This document shows, one piece after another, positions 1-7,004 of a DNA stretch of 7,004 bases (positions within the stretch are counted from its first letter, which is position 1; each line of letters opens with the position of its first letter). Origin of the DNA: Nitrospinota bacterium. GTDB lineage: Bacteria; UBA8248. The DNA lies in assembly GCA_003506735.1 (NCBI GenBank), contig DNYS01000211.1, forward strand, positions 235 through 7,238, given 5' to 3'. Under the pieces are notes generated by a model. That model worked only from the letters and a program-made list of their open reading frames with translations, searched no databases and was not told the DNA's origin. The position numbers were made by a program, and so were the translations under genes.

Positions 1-1020
1 CTCCAACGGGTTCATGTGGGTGACGGGGGAGGTCTCGGTCAGCCCGTAGCCCATGAAGGTGAGGCACCCGGTTTTTTGCTGCGCCAGCCGCCGGACCTCG
101 GGCGGCAGGGGGGCCGCCCCGCTCATGATGTAGCGCAGGGAGGAGAGATCGTAGCTCTCCGTCTTCGGGTGGTGGGCGATGGCGAGCAGGGCGGGCGGCA
201 CGGTGTGAAAAAGGGTGAGGCGGTGGCGCTGGACGAGTTCGAGGGCGCCCTCCACATCGAAGCGGCGCATCAGGACCTGCTTGGCCCCGGCGAGGATGAG
301 CCCGCCCATGATCATGGTGCCGTATATGTGGTAGAGGGGCAAAAAGTTCAGGCCCGCGTCCTCCGCGCCGAGCCGGTGGTTGTGCACGAACTGGTGATAG
401 TTCCGCACTAGGTTCCGGTGGGTGAGCATCACGCCCTTGGGCCGCCCCGTCGTGCCGCTCGAATAGGGTAGGGCGACGAGGTCCCGGGCCTGATCGATGG
501 GGGGCTCCTCGGGCGGTCCGGGCGGCTCGGCCGCGAGCCAATCGCCGAATTCCAGGCATCCCGGCGGCGCTTCTCCCTCGGTAATGATGATCTCGGCGAG
601 GCCGGGGAGGCTCTCCCGCACCTTCTCGGCGGTGGCGGCGAGGGATGAGTGGACGATCAAGACCTTCGCGCCCGAGTCTTCGAGCTGGTAGCGGATTTCC
701 TCTTCCTTGTAGGACGGGTTGAGGGGGGTGAGAATCGCGCCGGCCTTGGAGCCGCCGAAGAAGGAGATTTCGAATTCCACCGAATTCGGAACGAGCAGGG
801 CGACGCGGTCCCCCTTCCGGACGCCGAGCCGGGCGAGCCCCCGGGCGCAGGCGTTCGAGCGCTCCTCGAGATCGCCGAAGGTCAGCTCCCGCTCCCCGTC
901 CACCAGCGCCGTTTTGTCCGGATAGCGCGCGGCGGACCCGCGCAGAAGGCCGTGAAAGGGATACTCGGGGTAATCGAGGGGAGGCCGCAGATCGACCGGC
1001 GGTTTTGGCGGTCTCGTCAT
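1..1020 (-). CDS. AMP-forming acyl-CoA synthetase (4-coumarate/long-chain fatty acid CoA ligase type), C-terminal part outside window
   Basis: Reading the minus strand from the ATG at 1020-1018 gives 340 codons without a stop up to the window edge. The product is the N-terminal two thirds of an ANL-superfamily adenylating enzyme, usually about 500-560 residues. Seen directly: an opening typical of the family with YPDKTALVDG around residues 33-42; the phosphate-binding loop YSSGTTGRPKGV at 186-197; a substrate-pocket stretch LPLYHIYG; and the adenine-binding motif GYGLTETSP at 324-332. The later motifs (YxTGD and the catalytic lysine) lie beyond the left edge. Family members activate a carboxylic acid with ATP to an acyl-adenylate and then a CoA thioester, in the cytoplasm. 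A GGAGG at 1035-1031, 10 nt before the ATG, supports the start. The gene begins 34 bp after the ThDP-enzyme stop and is probably co-transcribed with it. The acid used, whether aromatic, fatty or short-chain, cannot be told from the part visible. Confidence 0.94.
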   Translation of the reverse strand, partial: MTRPPKPPVDLRPPLDYPEYPFHGLLRGSAARYPDKTALVDGERELTFGDLEERSNACARGLARLGVRKGDRVALLVPNSVEFEISFFGGSKAGAILTPLNPSYKEEEIRYQLEDSGAKVLIVHSSLAATAEKVRESLPGLAEIIITEGEAPPGCLEFGDWLAAEPPGPPEEPPIDQARDLVALPYSSGTTGRPKGVMLTHRNLVRNYHQFVHNHRLGAEDAGLNFLPLYHIYGTMIMGGLILAGAKQVLMRRFDVEGALELVQRHRLTLFHTVPPALLAIAHHPKTESYDLSSLRYIMSGAAPLPPEVRRLAQQKTGCLTFMGYGLTETSPVTHMNPLE

Positions 1021-1054
1021 CGGGGGCGGCCCTCCACCCGGGGGGTGCGGCGCC

Positions 1055-2727
<1,673 letters not shown>

Positions 2728-2731
<4 letters not shown>

Positions 2732-2736
2732 CGCAT
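2728..2736 (-). other. Two-codon mini-ORF overlapping the ThDP-enzyme start
   Basis: Immediately upstream of the ThDP-enzyme start, the minus strand reads ATGCGATGA. This is an out-of-frame ATG-CGA-TGA (Met-Arg-stop) whose stop overlaps the real ATG by the bases ATGA. The GGGAGG ribosome-binding site is 2 nt from the first ATG but 7 nt from the second, so initiation should strongly favour the real gene. Whether the mini-ORF is ever translated is unknown. Confidence 0.3.
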
Positions 2737-2779
2737 GGCCTCCCGATTTCGCCCGGCGGCGCGCGCAGGACGGCTAGAG

Positions 2780-2796
2780 ATAAGATTTTATAAGAT
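2780..2796. repeat. 10-bp-phased direct repeat ATAAGAT at the cupin/ThDP-enzyme junction
   Basis: ATAAGAT occurs at 2780-2786 and again at 2790-2796, a period of 10 bp or about one helical turn. This is the main AT-rich patch in the 64-bp gap between the cupin stop and the ThDP-enzyme start. On the transcribed (minus) strand the patch contains TATAAAAT, which resembles a -10 box, but no well-spaced -35 is visible. Just upstream on the same strand, GGGC-GACAA-GCCC (2812-2800) could form a 4-bp hairpin, too weak to call a terminator. An internal promoter, a protein-binding site or chance are all possible. Confidence 0.3.
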
Positions 2797-3173
2797 CAGG
2801 GCTTGTCGCCCGGTTTCCAATCCGGATTACTGGGCCACTCCTTGATGATTCCTTCCATGTTTTCGCCGTAGCGGACCCGGAAGAGCAAGGTGCGCTCGGG
2901 GCCGTTGGTGTATTCGTGCATCTCGCCCGGCGGGTGGACGATGAATCCGCCCGGCACGACCTCGGCGGTCTCTTCCGGCGTTTTCATGGTTCCGCCCCCC
3001 TGGAAGCAAAAATAAATCTCCGTGCAGTTCGGATGGGCGTGATAGGGGCTGACGTGGCCCGGCTCCCAGCAGGCGATCGTGGTGTCCCCCTCGCCGAAGC
3101 GCCCGAGGACTTTCTCCACATGCCGTTTGGGATTGAACTCCTGCTCATCCAGCAAACTGAATACGTGCATCAT
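2796..3173 (-). CDS. Small single-domain cupin protein
   Basis: Complete 125-residue protein, the size of a single beta-barrel cupin. Both cupin motifs match the consensus exactly: motif 1, G(X)5HXH(X)4E(X)6G, spans residues 39-59 with His45, His47 and Glu52; motif 2, G(X)5PXG(X)2H(X)3N, spans 75-90 with His86. The full 3-His/1-Glu metal set is therefore present, which supports binding of a divalent metal and probable catalysis rather than a degenerate fold. Cupins of this type include dioxygenases, isomerases, decarboxylases and sugar-binding proteins, and the reaction cannot be chosen from sequence alone. There is no signal peptide or membrane segment. Two adjacent ATGs exist (3173 and 3170); the only SD-like stretch, AGGG at 3179-3176, is 2 nt from the first and 5 nt from the second, so the second (124 residues) may be the true start. 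It lies 42 bp after the M20 hydrolase stop and 64 bp before the ThDP enzyme, consistent with one operon. Confidence 0.9.
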   Translation of the reverse strand: MMHVFSLLDEQEFNPKRHVEKVLGRFGEGDTTIACWEPGHVSPYHAHPNCTEIYFCFQGGGTMKTPEETAEVVPGGFIVHPPGEMHEYTNGPERTLLFRVRYGENMEGIIKEWPSNPDWKPGDKP

Positions 3174-3215
3174 AGCCCTGCCGTGGCGCCGGAATCAAAC
3201 GCGAAATCGCCGGCC

Positions 3216-4577
3216 TCAAGAGCCGCCGAACGCTTCGCAGATGGCGGCCATGTATTTGGCCCCCTCGATAAGGTGATCGATCTTCAAGTTTTCGTTGGCG
3301 CTGTGGGTCCGGGCGGTGATGAAGCCGACTCCGGTGCCAACGAGCGGAATGCCCAAATGGCGGATGATCATCCAGGTGGGCGTGCTGCCGGTCCCGAAAG
3401 GGTTGATCACCGCCTCCTCGCCGCACGCCCGGCGGGATGCCGCCTGGCAGGCCTTGACCACATCGCTCTCGGGGTCGCTTTTGGCCGGGAGCGATTGGAA
3501 GAGAAGCTCGACCTCGATGTCCTCGAAACCGTGCTGGTCCAGGTGGCGGCGCACGCAGCCGCGGATCTTCTCGGGGTCCTGGTCCACCACGAGGCGGCAG
3601 TCCAGCTTGGCGCGCGCCCGGCCCGAGACGATGGTCTTGACCCCCTCGCCGGTGTAGCCCGCGTCCAGCCCGGCGATGTTGAACGATGGGTTCGTGAGAT
3701 GGCGCCGGGGGAGCTCCTCGTCGGACAGATCGAGGGCAATCCGCCGGAGCTCGAATTTTTTTTTCCGCGCCTCGGTGTCGTAGGGCTTCATGCGCCGGAC
3801 AAGCTCTTCTTCTTTTTCGGTGAGCGGGGCCACGTCGTCGTAGAATCCCTCGACGAGGACCTTTTCATCGGCCCCCTTCATGGAGGCGAGCGCCCAGGTC
3901 AACCGCCAGGCGGCGTTTTCGTAGATTTGCGCTTGGCTGCTGTGAAAATCCACGTTCGCCGTGCGGCAGGTGAGCTCGAGGTAGCAGAGCCCCTTGTTGC
4001 CCAGGGAGAGAACCGGCACGTCTTCCCGGAAGGTGTCCTCCCAGATGCACCCGTCCGCCGCGAGCAGGTCCTTGTTCGCCTCGATGAAGGGAAGCAGGGA
4101 GGTGCTGCCGATCTCCTCCTCGCCTTCGATGATGTATTTGATCGAGCAGGGGAGCTCCCCGCGTACGGCGAGGAAAGCCTCGAAGGCGGCCAGGCGGCTC
4201 ATGATGTTGCCCTTGTTGTCGGTGGCGCCGCGCGCGATGACGTGGCCGTCCACGATCCGGGCCTCGAAAGGCGGGCTCGCCCACTCGCCGATCGGCTCGG
4301 GGGGTTGAACGTCGTAGTGGTTGTAGAAGAGCAGGGTCTTCGCGCCCGCGCCGGCGAGGCGGCCCGTCACGATGGGGTGGCCCTCCGTTGGGTGGGCCTC
4401 GGCTTCCAGCCCGGCCCGCTCCAGGCGCCTCCGGACGAGGACGGCCATCTCCTCGATGCCGGTGTGAACGGTGGAGACGCTCGGCTGGCGGCACAGTTCC
4501 TGGAGATCGGAAACGATCTCATCGGCATGATCGTCGATATGCCGGAAGACGGCGTCCAGATCGCCCGCTGCGTTCAT
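3216..4577 (-). CDS. M20-family metallohydrolase (dipeptidase/amidohydrolase, CNDP-like)
   Basis: A 453-residue protein, the normal length for dinuclear-zinc M20 dipeptidases of the carnosinase (CNDP)/ArgE/DapE group. Visible motifs: YNHYDVQP at 85-92, giving metal ligand His87 and Asp89; GATDNKG at 117-123, giving the bridging Asp120; EGEEEIGS at 151-158, giving the catalytic base Glu154 and metal ligand Glu155 by analogy with carnosinase; DFHSS at 210-214 in the lid domain, whose His212 should reach substrate across the dimer; GTGSTPTW at 395-402; and the final ligand His425 in THSANENL. The family hydrolyses dipeptides, N-acyl amino acids or related amides in the cytoplasm; the substrate here is unknown. 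The frame is open upstream to 4778, but the ATG at 4577 is preferred: AAAGGAG lies 9 nt upstream, the family fold starts there, and the upstream extension is Arg-rich and low-complexity. It is the first gene of the leftward operon and contains a nine-A run at codons 272-274. Confidence 0.93.
   Translation of the reverse strand: MNAAGDLDAVFRHIDDHADEIVSDLQELCRQPSVSTVHTGIEEMAVLVRRRLERAGLEAEAHPTEGHPIVTGRLAGAGAKTLLFYNHYDVQPPEPIGEWASPPFEARIVDGHVIARGATDNKGNIMSRLAAFEAFLAVRGELPCSIKYIIEGEEEIGSTSLLPFIEANKDLLAADGCIWEDTFREDVPVLSLGNKGLCYLELTCRTANVDFHSSQAQIYENAAWRLTWALASMKGADEKVLVEGFYDDVAPLTEKEEELVRRMKPYDTEARKKKFELRRIALDLSDEELPRRHLTNPSFNIAGLDAGYTGEGVKTIVSGRARAKLDCRLVVDQDPEKIRGCVRRHLDQHGFEDIEVELLFQSLPAKSDPESDVVKACQAASRRACGEEAVINPFGTGSTPTWMIIRHLGIPLVGTGVGFITARTHSANENLKIDHLIEGAKYMAAICEAFGGS
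3756..3764 (-). other. Nine-A homopolymer inside the M20 gene
   Basis: The sense (minus) strand carries AAAAAAAAA encoding Lys272-Lys273-Lys274, in a very GC-rich gene where Lys is elsewhere often AAG. Runs of this length are known sites of polymerase slippage and of sequencing length errors. The frame is intact as read here. Confidence 0.7.
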
Positions 4578-4648
4578 GGCGAAACTCTCCTTTGCGCGGC
4601 GTTGGCTTTGCACGGGGTGCGTGCCCGCGGGGAATTTGTAATTAATCA

Positions 4649-4699
4649 GGCCATGGAGATATGATGCACCATCATTTCCATAAATGGAATCGGCCATGG
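4649..4699. repeat. Cluster of palindromes bracketed by a direct repeat (candidate operator)
   Basis: Four repeat elements lie within 51 bp. GGCCATGG occurs at 4649-4656 and again at 4692-4699. Between them are two perfect inverted repeats placed end to end: ATGATG-CAC-CATCAT at 4661-4675 and TTCCAT-AA-ATGGAA at 4676-4689, each with 6-bp arms. CCATGG in the flanking copies is also self-complementary, so the outer copies could pair with each other. The position midway between divergent genes is classic for an operator shared by both units, but no regulator gene is in the window and the binding protein is unknown. Confidence 0.5.
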
Positions 4700-4751
4700 G
4701 AAACCGGCGGCGGCGCGAATTGGGGTGCCGTTTTCCGTGTCCCGGCCCAAG

Positions 4752-4757
4752 AGGGAG
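4752..4757 (+). promoter_or_regulatory. Ribosome-binding site that fixes the start of hydrolase copy 1
   Basis: AGGGAG lies 8 nt before the ATG at 4766. The second copy has GGAG at 6000-6003, also 8 nt before its ATG, and both are followed by nearly the same leader (ATCGAGCG versus AGCGAGCG). The conserved leader favours 4766 over the in-frame ATGs at 4661 and 4664. Confidence 0.7.
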
Positions 4758-4765
4758 ATCGAGCG

Positions 4766-5941
4766 ATGCCCGACGCACCTGCCAACAATACCTGGTTCAC
4801 CTATTTTCCCAAGGACTACCGCTGGTCGGCCGCGATCTGCGGCATGCTGACGGGCGCCCAGTTCGGCGCCACCGAGATCGGGGAGCTCGATCAGGTGGGC
4901 CGGCGGCTCGCCAAGAAGTTGGGTGACGATAACCATTGGTTCCGCGAATGGGTGCGGATGGCCGACCGGGTGCGCGAGCTGGGCCGCGCGGCGGAGCGCA
5001 AAAAGCAAAACCTCTCGGCCGCCTCCCACTACAAGCGCGCCTGCAACTACTACCAGATGGCCGAGCGCTTCCGCACGCCCAAGGACAAAAAGGCGCTCGA
5101 CGCCTACCGCAAGGGGGTGAACTGTTTTCAGCGCTTCGCGCGCCTGACCGACCGGCCCAAGATCGAAACCGTGGAGGTTCCCTTCGAGGGGCGCAAATCG
5201 CTCCCCGGATACTTCGTCCACGCCGAAAACACCCGGAAGGCCAGGCCGCCCGTCGTCGTGTTCTTCGACGGCCTCGATGTCACCAAGGAGCTTCAGTACA
5301 TGCGCGGGGTGGAGGATATCGTCCGGCGGGGGATGAGCGTTCTCATCCTGGACGGCCCGGGCACCGGCGAGGCGATACGCTTCCGGAAGATCTACCTGCG
5401 CCACGACTATGAGACGGCCGGCTCGGCTGCGCTGGATTATCTCGAAGGCCGCAAGGACGTGAACGCGAAAAAGGCGGGTGTCATGGCCATCAGCCTGGGC
5501 GGCTACTATGCGCCCCGCATCGCCAGCATGGAGCGCCGCTTCAAGGCCTGCCTCGCCTGGGGCGCCATCTGGGACTACTACGCCACCTGGGAAAAGCGCA
5601 TCGACCAGGCCTTCAAGACCGAGCTCTCCGTGCCGGGCCATCATCTCGAATGGATTCTGAACGCCAAGAACATCGATGACGCCCTGGCCAAGCTCGATGG
5701 ATTCCGGCTCGACGGCGTGGTGCAGAAGATGCGCTGCCCCTTCCTCCTCACCCACGGGGCGGACGACAAGCAGATTCCCAGGCGGGACGCCCGCGCCCTG
5801 TTCAATGCGGTGGGCTCGAAGGACAAGACGTTCAAGCTGTTCACCGTGGAGGAGGGCGGCGCCCAGCATTGCCAGCGCGACAACCTCTCGATCGGCACCA
5901 CCTATATGTTCGATTGGCTCAAGGAAAAACTCGGGGCCTGA
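4766..5941 (+). CDS. FrsA/pseudooxynicotine-hydrolase-like alpha/beta hydrolase, copy 1
   Basis: A 391-residue serine hydrolase with a helical N-terminal domain (about 1-135) and a C-terminal alpha/beta-hydrolase core. Seen in the core: FFDGLDVTKE at 166-175, like the GLxSTKE loop that precedes the oxyanion hole in this family; DGPGTGE at 196-202; the nucleophile elbow AISLGG with Ser243; GADDKQIP at 331-338 with the likely acid Asp334; and GAQHCQRDN with the catalytic His368. The triad is complete. The first elbow position is Ala241 rather than the usual Gly. Relatives include 2,6-dihydroxypseudooxynicotine hydrolase, fungal Ayg1 and FrsA-like proteins; the first two cleave C-C bonds next to carbonyls, others are esterases. 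No signal peptide is seen, so it is probably cytoplasmic. The substrate is unknown. The frame is open back to 4661, but the SD site and comparison with copy 2 support 4766. A close paralogue follows after 70 bp. Confidence 0.9.
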   Translation: MPDAPANNTWFTYFPKDYRWSAAICGMLTGAQFGATEIGELDQVGRRLAKKLGDDNHWFREWVRMADRVRELGRAAERKKQNLSAASHYKRACNYYQMAERFRTPKDKKALDAYRKGVNCFQRFARLTDRPKIETVEVPFEGRKSLPGYFVHAENTRKARPPVVVFFDGLDVTKELQYMRGVEDIVRRGMSVLILDGPGTGEAIRFRKIYLRHDYETAGSAALDYLEGRKDVNAKKAGVMAISLGGYYAPRIASMERRFKACLAWGAIWDYYATWEKRIDQAFKTELSVPGHHLEWILNAKNIDDALAKLDGFRLDGVVQKMRCPFLLTHGADDKQIPRRDARALFNAVGSKDKTFKLFTVEEGGAQHCQRDNLSIGTTYMFDWLKEKLGA

Positions 5942-6011
5942 TTCTTTACTTTATTTATCACCTCATTCGGCGGGGCGGCCCCGGCCGCTTCCGCCATCTG
6001 GAGAGCGAGCG
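5942..6011 (+). other. Spacer between the tandem hydrolase genes
   Basis: The 70-bp gap begins AT-rich, then contains CGGGG-CGG-CCCCG at 5971-5983, a possible 5-bp stem with a 3-nt loop. There is no T-tract after it, so it is not a standard intrinsic terminator. The gap ends in the GGAG ribosome-binding site (6000-6003) of the second hydrolase. Co-transcription of the two genes is likely. Confidence 0.45.
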
Positions 6012-7004
6012 ATGGCGAGAAAACCCAAGGCGCTGGCGAAGGCCGCCTGGTTCACCTATTTTCCGGACGATTACCGCTGGTCGGCGGCGATCAGCATTTT
6101 GTGCTCCATGGCCAACTGGGGCGGCGCCTCTATGGGCGAGATCGATCGGGTGGGCCGGCGCCTCGCCGGGAAGGTAGGGGACGACAACCACTGGTTCCGC
6201 GAGTGGGAGCGGATGGGGGACCATCTCCGGGGGCTGGGGCTCGCGGCCGAGCGCCGGAAAAACAACCTGAGCGCCGCCGATTTTCACAAGCGCGCCTGCA
6301 TGTACTACCAGATGGGCGAGCGCTTCAGGACGCCCAAGGACAAAAAGGCGAAGGCCTGCTACCGCAAGTCGCTCGATTGTTTCGCGCGCTTCGCCCGCTT
6401 GACCGACCGGGCGAGGATCGAGCGGGTCGAAATCCCCTTCGAGAAGGGGAAAAAGCTGCGCGCCTATTTGGTCCACGCCCAAAACACGAAAAAGGCGAGG
6501 CCGCCCGCCGTCGTATTTTTCGATGGCTTCGATGTCTCAAAGGAGATTCAGTATGTCTTCGGTTGCGAGGATCTCATCCGCCGGGGGATCAGCGTGCTTC
6601 TCGTGGATGCGCCCGGAAACGGGGAGGCCATCCGTTTCCAGAACCTGTATCTGCGCCACGATCACGAGGTGGCCGGATCGGCCGCGCTGGATTATCTCGA
6701 AGGGCGGGGGGACGTGAACGCCAGGCGAACGGGTGTGTTGGGGATCAGCCTGGGCGGCTACTACGCCCCCCGGAACGCCAGCATGGAGCGCCGCTTCAAG
6801 GCCTGTATCGCCTGGGGCGCGCAGTGGGATTATCAGAAAATCTGGCAGGACCGCATCGCGGCGGCTTACAAGACGGCGCTCTCCGTGCCGGGCCACCACC
6901 TCACCTGGATCTTCAACGTCAAGACCATGGAGGAGGCTCTCGTAAAGCTCGAGGGGTTCAAGCTGGACGGCGTGGTGCAGAAGATGCGCTGCCCCTTCCT
7001 CCTC
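6012..7004 (+). CDS. FrsA/pseudooxynicotine-hydrolase-like alpha/beta hydrolase, copy 2, C-terminus outside window
   Basis: The ATG at 6012 opens 331 codons that run off the right edge without a stop. From Trp13 the protein aligns without gaps to copy 1 from its Trp10, with about 223 identities in 319 positions by hand count. Seen: FFDGFDVSKE at 169-178; DAPGNGE at 199-205, where copy 1 has DGPGTGE; and the nucleophile elbow GISLGG with Ser246, where copy 1 has Ala at the first place. The acid and histidine of the triad would lie beyond the window. The N-terminus is more basic (MARKPKALAK) than in copy 1 and three residues longer. GGAG at 6000-6003, 8 nt upstream, supports the start. Role and location are as for copy 1; the differing active-site loops suggest a related but different substrate, which is inference. 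Confidence 0.9.
   Translation, partial: MARKPKALAKAAWFTYFPDDYRWSAAISILCSMANWGGASMGEIDRVGRRLAGKVGDDNHWFREWERMGDHLRGLGLAAERRKNNLSAADFHKRACMYYQMGERFRTPKDKKAKACYRKSLDCFARFARLTDRARIERVEIPFEKGKKLRAYLVHAQNTKKARPPAVVFFDGFDVSKEIQYVFGCEDLIRRGISVLLVDAPGNGEAIRFQNLYLRHDHEVAGSAALDYLEGRGDVNARRTGVLGISLGGYYAPRNASMERRFKACIAWGAQWDYQKIWQDRIAAAYKTALSVPGHHLTWIFNVKTMEEALVKLEGFKLDGVVQKMRCPFLL

Larger units (their letters stand above)
4578..4765. promoter_or_regulatory. Divergent intergenic control region between the two transcription units
   Basis: These 188 bp separate the M20 gene start (leftward) from the first hydrolase start (rightward) and must hold the promoters of both units if they begin here. The middle (about 4631-4690) is clearly richer in A/T than the flanks. 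No convincing -35/-10 pair was found in either direction: TTGCAC at 4608-4613 and TGTAAT at 4637-4642 are 23 bp apart, too far for a sigma-70 promoter. The region holds a cluster of inverted and direct repeats, listed separately. SD sequences lie at its two ends: AAAGGAG at 4593-4587 for the M20 gene and AGGGAG at 4752-4757 for the hydrolase. Confidence 0.6.
4753..7004 (+). repeat. Tandem gene duplication (period 1255 bp across the aligned coding region)
   Basis: The two hydrolase genes are direct repeats. Corresponding codons are offset by a constant 1255 bp from 4793/6048 to the window edge, so no indel has occurred in the compared coding part. Similarity begins upstream, at the ribosome-binding site (about 4753 and 6000). 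A 39-nt block is identical at 5711-5749 and 6966-7004, and a stretch of about 30 nt near 5520 and 6775 is also identical, against about 70% protein identity overall. Confidence 0.85.

Noticed and set aside
4608..4642. TTGCAC ... TGTAAT as a rightward sigma-70 promoter
   Set aside because: The 23-bp spacing is far from the optimal 17 bp.
2916..4664. Plus-strand open frame of 582 codons opposite the M20 and cupin genes
   Set aside because: It spans two well-supported minus-strand genes and their gap, has a low-complexity composition rich in Gly, Ala, Val, Asp and Arg, and shows no motif.
4678..4687. CCATAAATGG, which matches the eukaryotic CArG box
   Set aside because: The context is bacterial; this is simply the core of the TTCCAT-AA-ATGGAA palindrome.
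4661..4765. N-terminal extension of hydrolase copy 1 starting MMHHHFHKW
   Set aside because: GGAG at 4655-4658 could serve the ATG at 4664, but the extension has no counterpart in copy 2, lies over the palindrome cluster, and the conserved SD site before 4766 fits better. It remains a minor possibility.
4578..4778. 67-residue N-terminal extension of the M20 protein
   Set aside because: It is Arg-rich without family similarity, would run across the whole control region and into the hydrolase gene, and a good SD site stands before the ATG at 4577.
4646..5869. Long open frame on the minus strand opposite hydrolase copy 1 (407 codons), with similar antisense frames at 5958-6482 and 6537-6899 opposite copy 2
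   Set aside because: They mirror a confident gene with a complete catalytic triad, have no recognisable domain, and their resemblance to each other follows from the duplicated sense genes. High GC at third positions produces long antisense frames.
5971..5983. CGGGG-CGG-CCCCG hairpin as a terminator between the hydrolases
   Set aside because: The stem is only 5 bp and no T-tract follows it.

Overview
This is a dense, high-GC bacterial window with short intergenic gaps, Shine-Dalgarno (SD) led genes and strong G/C preference at third codon positions. There is no rRNA, tRNA, CRISPR array, IS element or phage gene, so the taxon cannot be named. The style fits a high-GC Gram-negative environmental bacterium of alpha- or deltaproteobacterial type or a related uncultured lineage; that is a guess.

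Layout. Two transcription units diverge from a 188-bp control region at 4578-4765. The leftward (minus-strand) unit reads, in transcription order: an M20-family metallopeptidase/amidohydrolase (4577-3216), a single-domain cupin (3173-2796), an acetolactate-synthase-like thiamine diphosphate (ThDP) enzyme (2731-1055), and an AMP-forming acyl-CoA synthetase (1020 to beyond the left edge). The gaps are 42, 64 and 34 bp and no convincing terminator separates the genes, so they look like one operon. The rightward unit holds two tandem paralogues of a FrsA/pseudooxynicotine-hydrolase-like alpha/beta hydrolase (4766-5941, and 6012 to beyond the right edge). They are about 70% identical over 319 ungapped residues by hand count.

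How the genes may work together. All six products are small-molecule enzymes: two Ser hydrolases of a family that cleaves esters or C-C bonds in beta-dicarbonyl compounds, one C-N hydrolase, one metal-binding cupin, one ThDP-dependent C-C lyase or ligase, and one CoA ligase. This composition fits a catabolic pathway: hydrolytic cleavage of an amide- or ketone-containing substrate, handling of a 2-oxo acid, then CoA activation of a carboxylic acid product. The substrate cannot be read from the sequence and the pathway is inference.

Points of note: the tandem hydrolase duplication with differing active-site loops and a 39-nt identical block; a compact cluster of inverted and direct repeats in the divergent control region; a run of nine A residues in the sense strand of the M20 gene; a two-codon mini-ORF overlapping the ThDP-enzyme start; and a 10-bp-phased direct repeat at the cupin/ThDP-enzyme junction.
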